Below are positions 36,748 through 36,968 of a stretch of DNA of 36,968 nucleotides, in pieces. Origin of the DNA: Mucilaginibacter sp. (GTDB taxonomy: Bacteria > Bacteroidota > Bacteroidia > Sphingobacteriales > Sphingobacteriaceae). Location: NCBI GenBank assembly GCA_028287805.1, contig JAQBOY010000410.1:1-36968 (forward strand), in the 5' to 3' direction. Position numbers and translations under genes: made by a program. Position 1 is the stretch's first letter. Every line of letters starts with the position of its first letter. Under the pieces are notes generated by a model. The model was given only the letters and a program-made list of their open reading frames with translations, did no database searches and was not told the DNA's origin.

Positions 36748-36968
36748 TTAAAAAGGGCTTTTATAGTCCTTAAACAAAGGCAATAGTTCATCTTTTGGCG
36801 ATATTAGCACATCACTTTCAGCTATACCCCAATTAATAGCCAGCGTTTGGTCATTCCATTTTACACCGGTTTCACATTCTTTACTGTAATAGTTATTTAC
36901 TTTATAGGCAAATATGGTATTATCTTCTAATGTAGCAAAGCCATGTAAAAAACCTTCAGGAATAAGAA
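36748..36968 (-). CDS. rfbC: dTDP-4-dehydrorhamnose 3,5-epimerase (C-terminal part, cut by window edge)
   Basis: Reverse frame reads LIPEGFLHGFATLEDNTIFAYKVNNYYSKECETGVKWNDQTLAINWGIAESDVLISPKDELLPLFKDYKSPF*. Not in the ORF track. Confidence 0.9.
   Translation of the reverse strand, partial: LIPEGFLHGFATLEDNTIFAYKVNNYYSKECETGVKWNDQTLAINWGIAESDVLISPKDELLPLFKDYKSPF

Noticed and set aside
1-36968. CRISPR arrays, tRNA/rRNA genes, IS elements, prophage or defence genes
   Set aside because: Looked for direct-repeat arrays, tRNA-like cloverleaf ends and transposase or nuclease motifs by eye; none recognised.

Overview
AT-rich bacterial chromosomal window. Gene content and TAnnTTTG-type promoters point to Bacteroidota, probably Sphingobacteriaceae (Mucilaginibacter/Pedobacter-like); this assignment is an inference. 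The central feature (about 17.8-34.6 kb) is a respiratory supercluster: alternative complex III (actABCDEF), aa3-type cytochrome c oxidase (coxB, coxA), a strong intra-cluster terminator hairpin, then heme A synthesis (ctaA, ctaB), two subunit-III-like proteins, subunit IV, Sco, DUF420, a small exported CxxC membrane protein, DUF983 and DUF2461. Flanking genes are mostly housekeeping: ACC-deaminase-like (partial), RluD-like, class IV aminotransferase, fmt, NamZ/DUF1343, LolC/E-like permease, mazG, mnmD, a pair of M16 peptidases, a bacterial deoxyhypusine-synthase homologue, an OmpA-like lipoprotein and a partial rfbC. The items most worth a second look are: (1) an ECF sigma factor overlapping a gene for a predicted anti-sigma protein that appears to span both membranes (cytoplasmic domain, TM, long periplasmic linker, beta-barrel); (2) a short repeat placed 10-12 nt before two unrelated start codons in the same orientation; (3) a repeat-like word apparently absorbed into the mnmD coding sequence; (4) the small CxxC protein as a candidate oxidase assembly factor; (5) the DHS homologue. 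No tRNA, rRNA, CRISPR, IS element or defence system was recognised.
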